Shown: positions 32,512-40,646 of the stretch, one piece after another
Layout: every line of letters starts with the position of its first letter
How positions within the stretch are numbered: position 1 is the stretch's first letter
Made by a program: the position numbers and the translations under genes
Assembly (NCBI RefSeq): GCF_008705135.1
Contig: NZ_CP023694.1
Span: 6,057,001-6,121,000, forward strand
DNA length: 64,000 bases
DNA from: Streptomyces coeruleorubidus
GTDB lineage: Bacteria; Actinomycetota; Actinomycetes; Streptomycetales; Streptomycetaceae
Reading direction: 5' to 3'
Notes under the pieces: model-generated
What the model saw: only the letters and a program-made list of their open reading frames with translations
Databases searched by the model: none
Told to the model about the DNA's origin: nothing

Positions 32512-33787
32512 CGGTCGCCACCTCCTCCTCGTCCAGGTGGAACTCCGTCTCCCGCCAGTCCTCCGGGAGCATGTGGTCGAGGACGTCGTCCACGGTCACC
32601 GCACCCAGCAGGGAGCCGGACTCGTCGACCACGGGCGCCGCGACCATGTCGTACGTGGCGAAGAACCCGGCGATCGCGGGCAGGTCCGCGTCGGGGTCGA
32701 GCGGTTGCAGGTCGCTGTCCACGATCGAGCTGACCAGGGAGGGCGGTGGCTCGCGCAGCAGGCGCTGGAAGTGGACCGTGCCGAGGTACTTGCCGGTCGG
32801 CGTCTCGTCCGGTGGCCGGCAGACGTAGATCTGGGCGGCCAGGGCGGGGGAGAGGTCCGGGTTGCGCACGCGGGCGAGGGCGTCGGCGACGGTGGCGTCG
32901 GGGCGCAGCACGATCGGCTCGGTGGTCATCAGACCGCCCGCCGTGCGGTCCTCGTACGACATCAGGCGCCGCATGTCGGCCGCGTCGCCGGGCTGCATCA
33001 GGCTCAGCAGCCGTTCCTGCTCGTCCTTCGGCAGCTCGCCCAGCAGGTCGGCCGCGTCGTCGGGGTCCATGGCCTCCAGGACGTCGGCGGCGCGCTCCTC
33101 CTTCAGCTTGCCGAGGATCTCGATCTGGTCGTCCTCCGGGAGCTCCTCCAGGACGTCGGCCAGCCGGTCGTCGTCGAGGGCGGCGGCCACCTCGGCCCGG
33201 CGCTTGGGGGAGAGGTGGTGCAGGACGTTGGCCAGGTCGGCGGGGCGCAGCTGCTCGAACGTGGCGAGCAGGTTCTCGGCGCCCTGCCCCTGCTCCTCCA
33301 GCGAGAAGCCGGTGACGGCGGTCCACTCGACGGTGAGCGCCTCGCCCTTGGCGCGCCGGAAGGCAGTGCCCTTCCGGCCCTTGCGGACGAAGACCCGGTC
33401 GATTTCCCACTCCCGGCGGGCGGGCAGCTGATGCACCGACAGGTCGAGGACGGTGACCTCCTCGCCGGTCTCGGTGAGCGTGACGCGCCGGTCCAGCAGC
33501 TCCCCGAAGACCAGCCGCTCGGTGGGCCGCTGCTCGAAGCGCCGGACGTTGAGCACACCGGTGGTGATGATCTGCCCGGACTGGATGGCGGTGACCCGGG
33601 TCATCGGCAGGAAGATGCGGCGGCGGGTGGCGAGTTCGACGACGAGGCCGAGCAGCCTCGGGGGCCGCTGCGCCATCCGCAGCATGACGACCAGATCGCG
33701 GACACGCCCCACCTGGTCGCCGGCGGGGTCGAAGACGGCGACACCGGAGAGGTGCGATACGAAGATCCGGGGGGCGCCCGCTGCCAT
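32501..33787 (-). CDS. Soluble MgtE N-domain / CBS-pair protein with PRC barrel
   Basis: 428 aa. The N-terminal ~90 residues are a PRC-barrel (VFDPAGDQVGRVRDLVVML). An MgtE_N superhelix follows (LRPADLANVLHHLSPKRRAEVAAALDDDRLADVLEEL, with repeated helical hairpins), and then a CBS pair (ending GSLLGAVTVDDVLDHMLPEDW). The transmembrane channel domain of true MgtE is absent, so it is not a transporter by itself. It probably senses Mg2+ or nucleotide and regulates others. The ATG follows AAAAGGAGCCGCGGCC. Its operon partner is the DUF1003 gene; corA lies nearby on the same strand. Confidence 0.9.
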   Translation of the reverse strand: MAAGAPRIFVSHLSGVAVFDPAGDQVGRVRDLVVMLRMAQRPPRLLGLVVELATRRRIFLPMTRVTAIQSGQIITTGVLNVRRFEQRPTERLVFGELLDRRVTLTETGEEVTVLDLSVHQLPARREWEIDRVFVRKGRKGTAFRRAKGEALTVEWTAVTGFSLEEQGQGAENLLATFEQLRPADLANVLHHLSPKRRAEVAAALDDDRLADVLEELPEDDQIEILGKLKEERAADVLEAMDPDDAADLLGELPKDEQERLLSLMQPGDAADMRRLMSYEDRTAGGLMTTEPIVLRPDATVADALARVRNPDLSPALAAQIYVCRPPDETPTGKYLGTVHFQRLLREPPPSLVSSIVDSDLQPLDPDADLPAIAGFFATYDMVAAPVVDESGSLLGAVTVDDVLDHMLPEDWRETEFHLDEEEVATDGS

Positions 33788-34012
33788 GGCCGCGGCTCCT
33801 TTTCGTGCGGGGTGGTTCGTGGTCCCTGTTCGTGTGCCTGTCTTTGTCGCTGTGTCTTCCGAATTGCCCGCTCGGGTGGGCTTCAGGCTAGCCCGTCCCG
33901 ATCGGGGGCGCGTCGGCGGGCGGTCCGGACGGACTGGCTCCGACCTGCCCGCACGTGCCCGGTACCCTGCGGTACGCCGATCAGGTCTCCCGTCAGAGAG
34001 GCAGCCCCACCT

Positions 34013-34768
34013 GTGACTCCGATTCGCCAGGGCCGCAACCACAGTGCCGCACTCGCGAGCGCGATGTGCGCACTGGCCGTGACCGGAACGGTGCTCACGG
34101 GCTGCGCGGAGGATCCGAACGAGGGCACCAACGGGGTCGGCAGACTGTCCGCCGAGAAGATCCAGGCCAAGACCCGTTCGGTCGCCGAGTCCGCCGGGGC
34201 GGTCCGGGTGCACGGGAACGTCGTCAGCGGCGAGCGCACCTACGCGCTCGACATGCGGCTGAAGGACGACGGCGGCGAAGGCTCGGTCACCTCCGAGGGG
34301 GCGACCTTCCGGCTGCTGCGCGTCGGCGAGCATCTCTTCCTCAAGGCCGACGCGGAGTTCTGGAGTCATGGCGCGGGCCAGGGCGGGGACGGCGAGGGCG
34401 ATGCCGCCGCGGCGTCCAAGCTCGGCGGCAAGTTCGTGAAGGTGCCGCAGGGCGACCCTTCGTACAAGAAGTTCAGCGGTTTCACGGACAAGGGAGTCCT
34501 CCTCGACGGTCTGCTGACCCTGCACGGCAAGCTCGCGACGGACGGCCACGACGAGCAGGCGGGCATCCGCACCATCCGCATCTCGGGCGACAAGGGCTCC
34601 GGCGGCACTCTGGAGGTATCCCTGGAGGGCAAGCCGTATCCGCTGCGCCTGGAGCGGGCCGGTGGGGCGGGTACCCTCACGTTCTCCGCCTGGGGGCAGG
34701 ACTTCTCCCTGAGGGAGCCGGAGAAGAACGAGACGGTGGACTACGGCAGGCAGCTGCCGGCTTCGTAG
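34013..34768 (+). CDS. Putative lipoprotein
   Basis: 251 aa from GTG (VTPIRQGRNHSAALASA). The signal peptide ends in the lipobox VLTGC, with Cys about residue 30 as the lipidated residue. The mature part resembles the LppX/LprG-type beta-sheet lipoproteins in its repeated beta-strand pattern (SGERTYALDMRLKDDGGEGSVTSEGATFRLLRVGEHLFLKADAEFW split over two strands). No catalytic motif. It is divergent from the MgtE_N operon. The surface or periplasmic role is unknown. Confidence 0.85.
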   Translation: MTPIRQGRNHSAALASAMCALAVTGTVLTGCAEDPNEGTNGVGRLSAEKIQAKTRSVAESAGAVRVHGNVVSGERTYALDMRLKDDGGEGSVTSEGATFRLLRVGEHLFLKADAEFWSHGAGQGGDGEGDAAAASKLGGKFVKVPQGDPSYKKFSGFTDKGVLLDGLLTLHGKLATDGHDEQAGIRTIRISGDKGSGGTLEVSLEGKPYPLRLERAGGAGTLTFSAWGQDFSLREPEKNETVDYGRQLPAS

Positions 34769-34772
34769 GCCG

Positions 34773-35285
34773 TCACTTACGTTTGCGCTTCTTCAGCAGC
34801 AGGCGGGGCAGACCTGCCGGGATCGGCCGGCGGGTGATCGCCGGGGTCGGCAGCGGCGGCTCGGACAGGGAGTCGTCGGGCAGCGGCGCCGTCGTCCCGG
34901 TCGGCTCCAGGCGCAGCACCCGGCACTCGCGGGCCCAGCGGTCGGTCATGGCCTCGCCGTCGGGCGCGTTCAGCCGCTTGCCCTTGAGCTCGGCGACCGC
35001 CGCGTCCCACGCCTCGGAGCCCGGTGCGAGCTGGGTGACCCGGGCCGTCCAGGAGACCAGGCGGCCCCCCTTGTCCTTGCTGCGGACCGTCACCCGGGCC
35101 TCGGACCCGTCGGGCAGGCCCGGCAGCGGCTGTTCGCCGGGGCCGTCGCCGACCAGGCACGCGGCACCCTCGTGCCACACGTGCCACAGGGCGCGCGCCG
35201 GGCCGTCGGGGCCCTGGACCCAGACGAGGCCGGACTTCTTCGTGGCCTCCTCGACGAGGGCCTGGCCGAGCAGCTCGCTTGTCAT
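34773..35285 (-). CDS. Conserved hypothetical protein
   Basis: 170 aa from ATG (MTSELLGQALVEEATKK). The N-terminal two thirds look like a split beta-barrel of the pyridoxamine-phosphate oxidase/flavin-reductase type (GLVWVQGPDGPARALWHVWHEGAACLVGDG), but I see no cofactor motif. The C-terminus is a basic tail (LPRLLLKKRKRK). Same direction as corA, which lies 23 bases upstream, so it may be read from the corA message. Confidence 0.75.
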   Translation of the reverse strand: MTSELLGQALVEEATKKSGLVWVQGPDGPARALWHVWHEGAACLVGDGPGEQPLPGLPDGSEARVTVRSKDKGGRLVSWTARVTQLAPGSEAWDAAVAELKGKRLNAPDGEAMTDRWARECRVLRLEPTGTTAPLPDDSLSEPPLPTPAITRRPIPAGLPRLLLKKRKRK

Positions 35286-35308
35286 GGCCCCCAGCCTATC
35301 CACGCCGT

Positions 35309-36424
35309 TCACAGCCAGCCGTTCCGCTTCAGCGTGCGGTGGATGCCCAGGCAGATGACCACGGTGATGCCCATGATCACCGGGTAGCCGTACCGCCAGT
35401 GCAGCTCCGGCATGTGGTCGAAGTTCATGCCGTACACCCCGCACACCATCGTCGGCACGGCGATGATGGCGGCCCATGAGGTGATCTTCCGCATGTCCTC
35501 GTTCTGCGCCACGGACGCCTGCGCGAGGTTGGCCTGGAGGATGGAGTTGAGCAGCTCGTCGAAGCCGAGCACCTGCTCCTGCACGCGGGCCAGGTGGTCG
35601 GCGACATCCCGGAAGTACTTCTGGATGTCCGGGTCGATCAGCCGCATCGGCCGCTCGCTCAGCAGCTGCATGGGCCGCAGCAGCGGCGACACGGCCCGCT
35701 TGAACTCCAGCACCTCGCGCTTGAGTTGGTAGATCCGTCCGGCGTCCGAGCCGCGCGGCGAGCCCTTGCGCCCCGGGGAGAACACCTCGGTCTCGACCTC
35801 GTCGATGTCGTCCTGCACGGCGTCGGCGACCGCGATGTAACCGTCGACGACGTGGTCGGCGATGGCGTGCAGCACGGCCGAGGGGCCCTTGGACAGCAGC
35901 TCGGGGTCGTCCTGGAGACGGTGCCGCAGCGCCCGCAGGGAGCCCTGACCGCCGTGCCGGACGGTGATGAAGAAGTCCCGTCCGGTGAAGCACATGACCT
36001 CACCCGTCTCGACGACCTCGCTGTTGGCGTCGAACTGGTCGTGCTCCACGTAGTGGATGGTCTTGAACACCGTGAAGAGGGAGTCGTCGTAGCGCTCCAG
36101 CTTGGGCCGCTGGTGGGCCTGGACGGCGTCCTCCACGGCCAGCGGGTGCAGCCCGAACTCGCCGGCGATGCCGGAGAATTCGGCCTCGGTCGGCTCGTGC
36201 AGGCCGATCCACACGAAGCCGCCGTCGCGGCGCGCCAGGCGCACCGCCTCGTGCGGGGTCAGCGGGGTCTCGGTCTCGACGCGGCGGCCGTCCCGGTAGA
36301 CGGCGCAGTCGACGACGGCGGAGGACGTCGCGGGGCTGCGGGTGGCGTCGTACGTCGCACCGTCCTTGCGCAGCGACACGCGGGACGGACGGACGACGGC
36401 GCGCAGGTCGCGGATCATCGACAT
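35309..36424 (-). CDS. corA: CorA-family magnesium/cobalt transport protein
   Basis: 371 aa. A cytoplasmic alpha/beta funnel domain is followed by the long stalk helix and two C-terminal membrane helices. The first membrane helix ends in the selectivity motif YGMNFDHMPEL (GMN near residue 330), and the C-terminus is the usual basic tail (HRTLKRNGWL). The ATG is chosen because GCGAAGGAGCCCGCC precedes it; the open frame continues upstream but that part is leader RNA. The 5' leader is unusually long and structured (see 36425-36840). Gene position matches Rv1239c in the mycobacterial order. Confidence 0.94.
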   Translation of the reverse strand: MSMIRDLRAVVRPSRVSLRKDGATYDATRSPATSSAVVDCAVYRDGRRVETETPLTPHEAVRLARRDGGFVWIGLHEPTEAEFSGIAGEFGLHPLAVEDAVQAHQRPKLERYDDSLFTVFKTIHYVEHDQFDANSEVVETGEVMCFTGRDFFITVRHGGQGSLRALRHRLQDDPELLSKGPSAVLHAIADHVVDGYIAVADAVQDDIDEVETEVFSPGRKGSPRGSDAGRIYQLKREVLEFKRAVSPLLRPMQLLSERPMRLIDPDIQKYFRDVADHLARVQEQVLGFDELLNSILQANLAQASVAQNEDMRKITSWAAIIAVPTMVCGVYGMNFDHMPELHWRYGYPVIMGITVVICLGIHRTLKRNGWL

Positions 36425-36840
36425 GGCGGGCTCCTTCGCGACAGGCAACGAAAGGCGCAGCACCCGACAGGTGGAACTACCCGGAATGAGGACGTTGGGA
36501 CCGATGATGTTTGGCACGTCCACAAAGCGGGGAGCACCGCACCGTCGCGGTGGCGAGTCTCGTTACTGATTCAGCTTCTGAGGCAGATCAGGTAAAGCGA
36601 AACGAAGCGCTCTTCCGCGGTGAGGCGAGTGCGAGAGGTGGCGACCAGCCAGAGCCAGAACAGCTACGTCAGCGGCGGGAAGAGCGTGGTGCTACTGCAC
36701 GGTCGACTTCGGTCCATTGCAGTCCCACCTCCTCCGGCCGGTCCCTCGTAAGGGAGTTCCTTCGGCGTCGGGGCTTGATCGCGACGCTTCTGCGTGCTGC
36801 CCCGAACCACCGGGCAAGAGTATCAGTCGCCCGGCGTGTC
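36425..36840 (-). ncRNA. Candidate structured 5' leader of corA with a short uORF
   Basis: A stretch of about 415 bases without a normal gene lies between corA (-) and the SUFU gene (+). Read as the corA leader, it contains four clear stem-loops. These are TCGGGGC/GCCCCGA around 36767-36806, ACTGCA/TGCAGT (36694-36723) holding the uORF start codon, CGCTCTTCC (36686-36678) with GGAAGAGCG (36616-36608), and CACCGC/GCGGTG near 36536-36553. A TTGACA -35 hexamer lies at 36842-36837. I compared it by eye with the M-box and other Mg2+ riboswitch motifs and see no match, so this would be a new element if confirmed. Confidence 0.5.
36664..36717 (-). CDS. Candidate 17-residue leader peptide upstream of corA
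   Basis: ATG at 36717 is preceded, at ten bases, by GGAGGAGG, the strongest ribosome site in the region. It opens a 17-codon frame ending TAG at 36664, product MDRSRPCSSTTLFPPLT. Its start codon sits in the loop of an ACTGCA/TGCAGT hairpin, and codons 11-13 supply one arm of a 9-bp stem with downstream leader sequence, so ribosome progress would change the fold. Enteric corA and mgtA leaders also contain small ORFs (corL, mgtL); relation to those is analogy only. Confidence 0.45.
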   Translation of the reverse strand: MDRSRPCSSTTLFPPLT

Positions 36841-36842
36841 AA
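36837..36842 (-). promoter_or_regulatory. Candidate -35 box of the corA leader promoter
   Basis: TTGACA on the minus strand. The best -10 candidate, TACTCT (36822-36817) with an upstream TG, is only 14 bases away, shorter than ideal, so this assignment is tentative. Confidence 0.35.
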
Positions 36843-36872
36843 GGCGCTTGTTTGCCCGCTACTGACGAGTTC

Positions 36873-36878
36873 TATGCT
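36873..36878 (+). promoter_or_regulatory. Candidate -10 box of a leaderless SUFU-gene transcript
   Basis: TATGCT followed by CGCCGC and then ATG; no ribosome site. TTTGCC 16 bases upstream could be the -35 region. Confidence 0.5.
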
Positions 36879-36884
36879 CGCCGC

Positions 36885-37469
36885 ATGGCAATTGTTCTTC
36901 CTCTGGTCGAAGCCCGGTTGCGTACCGCGCTGGGCGAACCGGACGCGCGCGCCGCGGTCACCTTCCTGGGCACGGACCGTATCGAGGTGCTCCGCTTCCA
37001 GGAGGGGGACCTCGTCCGCTACACCACGCTCGGTATGTCCGAGCACCCCATGACGGACCCCACGTCGGTGGTCGCCGACCCGGTCAAGGGCCCCCGCGCC
37101 GAGCTGGTCCTGTCGGTGCGTGCCGGGCTGGCCGACACCGACAAGGTGCTCCGCCCGCTCGCCGTACTCGCCGCGTCTCCGCAGGTGGAGGGGCTGGTCG
37201 TGGCTCCGGGAGCCTCCCTCGACGTCGGCGGACCGCTGTGGCCCGGCGCTCCCTTCACCTCGGTCCTGGTCGCCGAGCCGGGCGGCCTGGTCGAGGACCT
37301 CGAGCTCGACGAGCCCCTCGACCCGGTGCGGTTCCTGCCGCTGCTGCCGATGACCCCTAACGAGGCCGCCTGGAAGCGCGTGCACGGCGCTCAGGCGCTC
37401 CAGGAGCGGTGGCTGAACCAGGGGACGGACCTCCGGGATCCGTCCCGGAAGTCCGTCCCGCTGGAGTGA
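36885..37469 (+). CDS. SUFU-like (suppressor of fused domain) protein
   Basis: 194 aa from MAIVLPLVEARL. The family pattern is visible in FLGTDRIEVLRFQEGDLVRYTTLGMS and later in VARFLPLLPMTPNEAAWKRVHGAQAL-like sequence (FLPLLPMTPNEAAWKRVHG). Bacterial SUFU-domain proteins often act in immunity or antitoxin contexts, but here the gene is a stand-alone core gene of streptomycetes. It is apparently leaderless. The last codons overlap a nested hairpin (37422-37459) that looks like a terminator. Confidence 0.85.
   Translation: MAIVLPLVEARLRTALGEPDARAAVTFLGTDRIEVLRFQEGDLVRYTTLGMSEHPMTDPTSVVADPVKGPRAELVLSVRAGLADTDKVLRPLAVLAASPQVEGLVVAPGASLDVGGPLWPGAPFTSVLVAEPGGLVEDLELDEPLDPVRFLPLLPMTPNEAAWKRVHGAQALQERWLNQGTDLRDPSRKSVPLE
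37422..37459 (+). terminator. Terminator-like nested hairpin inside the 3' end of the SUFU gene
   Basis: GGGACGGAC/GTCCGTCCC outer stem and TCCGGGA/TCCCGGA inner stem, both perfect, ending eight bases before the stop codon TGA. Confidence 0.55.
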
Positions 37470-37499
37470 GGAAGCTCACCAACCCTTGGCCGTAAAGCG

Positions 37500-38723
37500 T
37501 CAGTTGGCGAAGACGGCGACACCGTCCTCGGTCGCGTGCTTCGGCTCCAGCTCCTGGGCTTCGTGAGTGAGGGCCTTCCGCCGTACGGCGACCACGAGCG
37601 CACCCACGACCGCGGTGACCGCCGCCACGACGAACGGGATGTGGATGTCGGTCCACTCCTCGATCTTCGGCGCGAAGTAGGGAGCGGCCGCCGCCGCGAA
37701 CCAGCGCACGAAGTTGTAGCCCGCGCTCGCCACCGGCCGGGGCGCGTCCGAGACGCCGAGGGCCAGCTCGGTGTAGACGGTGTTGTTCACGCCGATGAAG
37801 GCGCCGGACAGGATCGTGCAGACCACGGCGGTCGTGTGGTCGCCGTAGCCGAGCACGAGCACGTCGGCCGCGAGCAGCACCAGTGAACCGCCGAGCACCT
37901 TCAGCGAGCCGAACCGCTTCTGGAGCCGGGGCGCCACGATCACCGAGAACACGGCGAGCAGCACACCCCAGGCGAAGAACACCGCCCCCGACCGGTACGG
38001 GCTCATGTTCAGCACGAACGGCGTGAAGGCCAGCACGGTGAAGAACGTGTAGTTGTAGAAGAACGCCGAGACCGCCGCCGAGGCGAGGCCGCCGTGGCCC
38101 AGTGCCTTGACCGGGTCCAGGAGCGAGGTCTTGCGGGCCGGCTTGGGCTGCTCCTTCAGGAACACGGCGATGCACAGGAAGCCGACCGCCATCAGGAACG
38201 CCGTCCCGAAGAACGGGTAGCGCCAGCTCGCGTCCCCGAGCAGGGCGCCCAGCAGCGGACCGCACGCCATTCCGAGGCCGAGGGCCGACTCGTACAGCAG
38301 GATCGCCGCCGCGCTGCCGCCGGCGGCCGCGCCGACGATGACCGCGAGGGCCGTCGAGACGAACAGCGCGTTGCCGAGACCCCAGCCGGCCCGGAACCCG
38401 ACCAGTTCGCCGACGGATCCGGAGGTGCCCGAGAGCCCGGCGAACACCACGACGAACGCGAGGCCGAGCAGCAGGGTCTTCCGGCCGCCGATCCGGCTGG
38501 AGACGAAGCCGGTCACCAGCATCGCGACGGCGGTGATGAGGAAGTACGAGGTGAAGAGCAGGGAGACCTGGCTCGCCGTGGCGTGCAGGCCCTGGGCGAT
38601 GGACGGCAGGATCGGGTCGACGAGTCCGATGCCCATGAAGGCGACGACCGACGCCCCGGCGGTCGCCCACACGGACTTGGGCTGCTTCAGGAGGCCGCCC
38701 GCTCCGGCGTCGAAGGGGTCCAT
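37500..38723 (-). CDS. MFS exporter (12 TM, drug:H+ antiporter type)
   Basis: 407 aa from ATG (MDPFDAGAGGLLKQPKS) with AAAGGGAGCAAGCA in front. Twelve hydrophobic helices are seen. Motif A is GFVSSRIGGRKTLLLG after TM2 and the proline-rich start of TM1 is VAFMGIGLVDPILPSI, which is characteristic of the DHA1-type exporters. The cargo is unknown. The upstream AT-rich stretch has a TTAGTCAGGCTAA inverted repeat that is probably an operator, but no regulator gene is adjacent. Confidence 0.9.
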   Translation of the reverse strand: MDPFDAGAGGLLKQPKSVWATAGASVVAFMGIGLVDPILPSIAQGLHATASQVSLLFTSYFLITAVAMLVTGFVSSRIGGRKTLLLGLAFVVVFAGLSGTSGSVGELVGFRAGWGLGNALFVSTALAVIVGAAAGGSAAAILLYESALGLGMACGPLLGALLGDASWRYPFFGTAFLMAVGFLCIAVFLKEQPKPARKTSLLDPVKALGHGGLASAAVSAFFYNYTFFTVLAFTPFVLNMSPYRSGAVFFAWGVLLAVFSVIVAPRLQKRFGSLKVLGGSLVLLAADVLVLGYGDHTTAVVCTILSGAFIGVNNTVYTELALGVSDAPRPVASAGYNFVRWFAAAAAPYFAPKIEEWTDIHIPFVVAAVTAVVGALVVAVRRKALTHEAQELEPKHATEDGVAVFAN

Positions 38724-38773
38724 TGCTTGCTCCCTTTCCCGAACGGAAGTAGTTGGTATATACACACACTAAG

Positions 38774-38786
38774 TTAGTCAGGCTAA
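38774..38786. promoter_or_regulatory. Candidate operator upstream of the MFS gene
   Basis: TTAGTCAGGCTAA is a 13-bp inverted repeat (arms TTAG/CTAA; AAGTTAG/CTAATTA extended imperfectly) in an AT-rich island about 50 bases upstream of the exporter start. It resembles both MarR-type operators and a degenerate IdeR/DmdR iron box (TTAGGTTAGGCTAACCTAA). Confidence 0.5.
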
Positions 38787-38882
38787 TTAATGCAAGTTAC
38801 ATCTAGTGCGGGGGTGAAGGGTTCCGTCCGGTTGGGTGATCGTCCTTGACGCGACGGGGCGGGGGTAGGACCGTGGGGCCCT

Positions 38883-39524
38883 ATGAGGGGCGAACCCAGT
38901 TGCCCGAAGTGCGGTGGCCGGGTCAGGGCTCCCGGCCTCTTCTCCGACTCGTGGCAGTGCGATGTGCACGGCACCGTCCATCCGGTGCAGCCCGTGATAC
39001 CGCCCAGCGTCGACGCCCTCAACGTCGTGGTGCACCGCACCCACGTGCCGGTGTGGATGCCCTGGCCGCTGCCGGTCGGCTGGCTGTTCACGGGCGTGGC
39101 CTGCGCGGGGGACGACCGCACGGGCGGCCGCGCCACGGCCGTGGCCTGCACGGGGCCCGGCCCGCTCGGCGGGATGGGCGAGCTGATCCTGGTCGCGGAG
39201 GAGCTCGGCGTCGGACTCGGTGCGCGGTACGCGGGCATGGACGGTCCGGATCCGGGGCCGTACATCGACGTCGGGAAGCCGGCTCAGGCGAAGGTGCTGG
39301 CCGCGGGGCGTCCTACGCCGTTGTGGCATGTGTCCGGGGCGCCGGACGATCGTGCGGTTTTCGCCGGTGAGGCGCTCGGGATGTGGTTGTGGGCCGTCGT
39401 GTGGCCGGAGCAGTCCGGGTTGTTGATGTACGACGAGCTGGTGCTGGCGGATCTGCGGGAGGCGGGTGCCGAGGTGGAGTTGGTGCCCTGTGGGGCGCTG
39501 TCGCCGCGGTTGCTTCAGCCGTAG
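38883..39524 (+). CDS. DUF6758-like protein with N-terminal zinc ribbon
   Basis: 213 aa. The N-terminus CPKCGGRV...SWQCDVHG is a treble-clef/zinc-ribbon motif (CxxC then CxxH). The remainder is alpha/beta, with repeated short motifs (VACAGDDRTGGRATAVACTGPGPLGGMGE) and no catalytic residues that I recognise. No signal peptide. The start ATG lies just after GTGGGGCCCT. It precedes a PHP gene in the same direction, with a 106-base gap, so it may be separate. Confidence 0.82.
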   Translation: MRGEPSCPKCGGRVRAPGLFSDSWQCDVHGTVHPVQPVIPPSVDALNVVVHRTHVPVWMPWPLPVGWLFTGVACAGDDRTGGRATAVACTGPGPLGGMGELILVAEELGVGLGARYAGMDGPDPGPYIDVGKPAQAKVLAAGRPTPLWHVSGAPDDRAVFAGEALGMWLWAVVWPEQSGLLMYDELVLADLREAGAEVELVPCGALSPRLLQP

Positions 39525-39630
39525 GGCCGTGTAGGGGGCGCTTCCGGGGTTCGGGTGTGACAGGGGACGTTGAAAGTCCGGTTATCCTTGAGCAGCCCTG
39601 TTCGTCCTGTCCGTGTCTGGAGTCCGCGTC

Positions 39631-40488
39631 GTGCGTATCGATCTGCACACCCACTCCACCGCTTCCGACGGTACGGACGCTCCCGCCGAGCTGGTGCGGA
39701 AGGCCGCCGCGGTCGGTCTGGACGTCGTCGCACTGACCGATCACGACACCACCCGTGGCCATGCCGAGGCGATCGCCGCGCTGCCCGAGGGGCTCACGCT
39801 GGTCACCGGAGCCGAGCTCTCCTGCCGGCTCGACGGCATCAGCATGCACATGCTGGCGTACCTCTTCGACGCCGAGGAGCCGGCGCTGCTCGCCGAGCGC
39901 GAGCTGGTCCGGGACGACCGGGTGCCCCGGGCGCGGGGCATGGTCGCCAAGCTTCAGGAGCTGGGCGTGCCCGTGACCTGGGAGCAGGTGGCGCGGATCG
40001 CCGGTGACGGGTCCGTCGGGCGTCCGCACGTGGCGACCGCGCTCGTCGAGCTGGGTGTCGTGCCGACCGTCAGCGACGCCTTCACCCAGGACTGGCTGGC
40101 CGACGGCGGCCGGGCCTTCGTGGAGAAGCACGAGACCGACCCGTTCGAGGCGATCCGGCTGATCAAGGGCGCGGGCGGGGTCGCGGTGTTCGCGCATCCC
40201 GGGGCGAGCAAGCGGGGACGTACGGTGCCGGAGGCCGCGATCGCCGAGATGGCCGCGGCCGGGCTCGACGGAGTCGAGGTCGACCACATGGACCACGACG
40301 CGGACACGCGTGCGCGGCTGCGGGGGCTGGCGAAGGAGCTGGGGCTCCTGATGACCGGGTCCAGCGACTATCACGGCAGCCGGAAGACGTGTGTGCTCGG
40401 GGAGTACACGACGGATCCCGAGGTGTACGGGGAGATCACGCGGCGGGCCTTCGGGGCGTTTCCCGTGCCGGGGGCTGGCGGGGTCTGA
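39631..40488 (+). CDS. PHP-domain metal-dependent phosphoesterase
   Basis: 285 aa. The metal ligands are in RIDLHTHSTASDGT (HxH), TDHDTTRGH and FAHPGASKRG, with SSDYHG near the end, as in the RNase AM/YciV (TrpH) family. That family hydrolyses 3'-phosphoadenosine phosphates or short RNAs from the 5' end. The GTG start at 39631 follows TGGAGTCCGCGTC and is preferred to 39613. Confidence 0.92.
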   Translation: MRIDLHTHSTASDGTDAPAELVRKAAAVGLDVVALTDHDTTRGHAEAIAALPEGLTLVTGAELSCRLDGISMHMLAYLFDAEEPALLAERELVRDDRVPRARGMVAKLQELGVPVTWEQVARIAGDGSVGRPHVATALVELGVVPTVSDAFTQDWLADGGRAFVEKHETDPFEAIRLIKGAGGVAVFAHPGASKRGRTVPEAAIAEMAAAGLDGVEVDHMDHDADTRARLRGLAKELGLLMTGSSDYHGSRKTCVLGEYTTDPEVYGEITRRAFGAFPVPGAGGV

Positions 40489-40646
40489 GGTTTCTGTCCT
40501 GTAGGTCCGTTGTCAGGCACCCGGCGCTGCTGGCTGTGCCCACCCGTTCCGCCGTGCGGAACGCCTGCCCACAGCGGTTGCGGTAGCGATACGTCGTTGC
40601 CCTGTCCGCCGCGTTCCTTCACTCACCGCGCAAGGCCATCGCTGTC

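Noticed and set aside
36541..36728. M-box (ykoK) Mg2+ riboswitch in front of corA
   Set aside because: A GGTGAGGC piece on the plus strand suggested it, but the conserved GUCGAAAGAC and AAUGGG segments are missing on both strands and the plus-strand gene is not a Mg2+ transporter.
36760..36815. tRNA-like fold in the corA leader (GGTTCG next to a paired 7-bp stem)
   Set aside because: No acceptor, anticodon arm or conserved T-loop spacing; it is a simple stem-loop.
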